Shown: positions 12,830 through 13,226 of the stretch, one piece after another
Numbering within the stretch: position 1 is the first letter of the stretch
How the letters are laid out: each line of letters opens with the position of its first letter
From: an uncultured Bacteroidales bacterium
GTDB lineage: Bacteria; Bacteroidota; Bacteroidia; Bacteroidales; WCHB1-69
Direction of reading: 5' to 3'
Length of the DNA: 13,226 bases
Assembly (NCBI GenBank): GCA_937901455.1
Contig: CALDIA010000200.1
Location: 1 to 13,226, forward strand
The notes under the pieces: generated by a model
Told to the model about the DNA's origin: nothing
Databases searched by the model: none
The model's input: the letters and a program-made list of their open reading frames with translations, nothing else
Position numbers and translations under genes: made by a program

Positions 12830-13226
12830 TTAGTCGAAGTTGAGAATATGCGTTTGCTCTTCTTTATTTTCGTTGCATCCGGAGGCATCGCCCGTGTAGG
12901 CGGACGGGATGGGGAAGCTATAGCCCTCTTTTTGAGATTCCACAATCGACAGGTAGGGGAGTTGCGGGTCTTCATAAATGCGTTTCATGAAGAGGGCGAA
13001 CACAGGCATGGCAGTGCGGGCACCTTGCCCCAATGCGGTGGTGCGGAAGTGTGCGGCACGGTCTTCACAGCCCACCCAGACACCGCAGGTCAGGAGTGGC
13101 GTGTACCCCACAAACCAACCGTCAGACTGATTGTCGGTGGTTCCAGTCTTGCCCGCTAACGGGAAAGGGCCCATGAAGCACACCAGCATACTTAAATCGT
13201 CCTTCATCAACAGGGTCTTCAAGGCC
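12830..13226 (-). CDS. Class A penicillin-binding protein, C-terminal end (runs off right edge)
   Basis: The last ~131 residues of a peptidoglycan transglycosylase-transpeptidase are in the window. AGKTGTTDNQSDGWFVGYTP contains the KTG active-site motif of the penicillin-binding transpeptidase domain. It is followed by GVWVGCED and GQGARTAMPVFALFMKRIY, conserved C-terminal blocks of PBP1A-like enzymes. The SxxK and SxN motifs and the transglycosylase domain are outside the window. The tail after the domain is short, about 40 residues, rich in Glu and Asn, ending with TAA at 12830-12832. Just before KTG I do not see the GTG-x-x-LR-like segment many relatives carry, but too little is visible to judge. 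Function acts at the outer face of the inner membrane. DUF486 starts 131 nt further along on the same strand. Confidence 0.88.
   Translation of the reverse strand, partial: ALKTLLMKDDLSMLVCFMGPFPLAGKTGTTDNQSDGWFVGYTPLLTCGVWVGCEDRAAHFRTTALGQGARTAMPVFALFMKRIYEDPQLPYLSIVESQKEGYSFPIPSAYTGDASGCNENKEEQTHILNFD

Noticed and set aside
13140..13226. Possible frameshift or deletion just before the KTG motif of the penicillin-binding protein
   Set aside because: The GTG-x-x-LR-like segment is not evident, but the frame is open to the edge and only about 30 residues are visible, too few to call damage.
1..13226. tRNA, rRNA, toxin-antitoxin, phage or defence genes
   Set aside because: I saw no cloverleaf, rRNA-like segment, or recognisable toxin, capsid, integrase or nuclease motif anywhere in the window.

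Overview
The window looks like chromosomal DNA of a Bacteroidales bacterium (a Bacteroides, Prevotella or Paraprevotella-type organism; I cannot name the genus). The grounds are: DnaE with the charged insertion common in this phylum, promoter-like boxes of the Bacteroidetes form TAnnTTTG ahead of many genes, few Shine-Dalgarno sequences, a FISUMP-domain secreted protein, a GH20 lipoprotein, and the leader of a Bacteroidetes-type transposase. Nearly everything lies on the minus strand; only the FISUMP gene and one decayed reductase gene read forward.

Layout. 1-1507: 5' part of dnaE (gene runs off the left edge). 1557-2230: a decay zone, with the N-terminal remnant of an IS1634/IS4-like transposase next to the dnaE promoter and a broken, internally deleted aldo/keto reductase with a C-terminal iron-sulfur motif. 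2227-6707: a minus-strand surface-glycan and lipid block that reads, in order of transcription, patatin-like phospholipase, family 4-type glycosyltransferase, a deleted AAA/DUF4143 ATPase remnant preceded by an operator-like repeat, hddA (heptose 7-phosphate kinase) and hddC (heptose 1-phosphate guanylyltransferase). A stack of mini-hairpins separates hddA from hddC. This block is visibly richer in G+C than what lies to the right. 6708-7048: a gene-free stretch with divergent promoters and a 10-bp-phased degenerate repeat. 7049-7783: secreted FISUMP protein (+). 7790-12699: minus-strand block of DUF486 membrane protein, NAD synthase, BadF/NagK-type sugar kinase, TerC-family transporter and GH20 beta-N-acetylhexosaminidase. 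12830-13226: C-terminal end of a class A penicillin-binding protein.

How the genes may work together. HddA and HddC are consecutive-branch enzymes of the GDP-D-glycero-alpha-D-manno-heptose pathway, and the glycosyltransferase upstream could use an activated sugar for a surface glycan; GmhA and GmhB are not in the window. The GH20 enzyme and the NagK-like kinase would release and phosphorylate N-acetylhexosamine. NadE is a housekeeping neighbour.

I found no convincing new multi-gene defence, mobile or biosynthetic system. The most interesting structures are non-coding: a 32-bp tandem operator-like repeat ahead of the ATPase remnant, a triple mini-hairpin stack with GAA loops inside the heptose operon, the phased 10-bp repeat at 6836-6962, and a cluster of three gene remnants within 3 kb.
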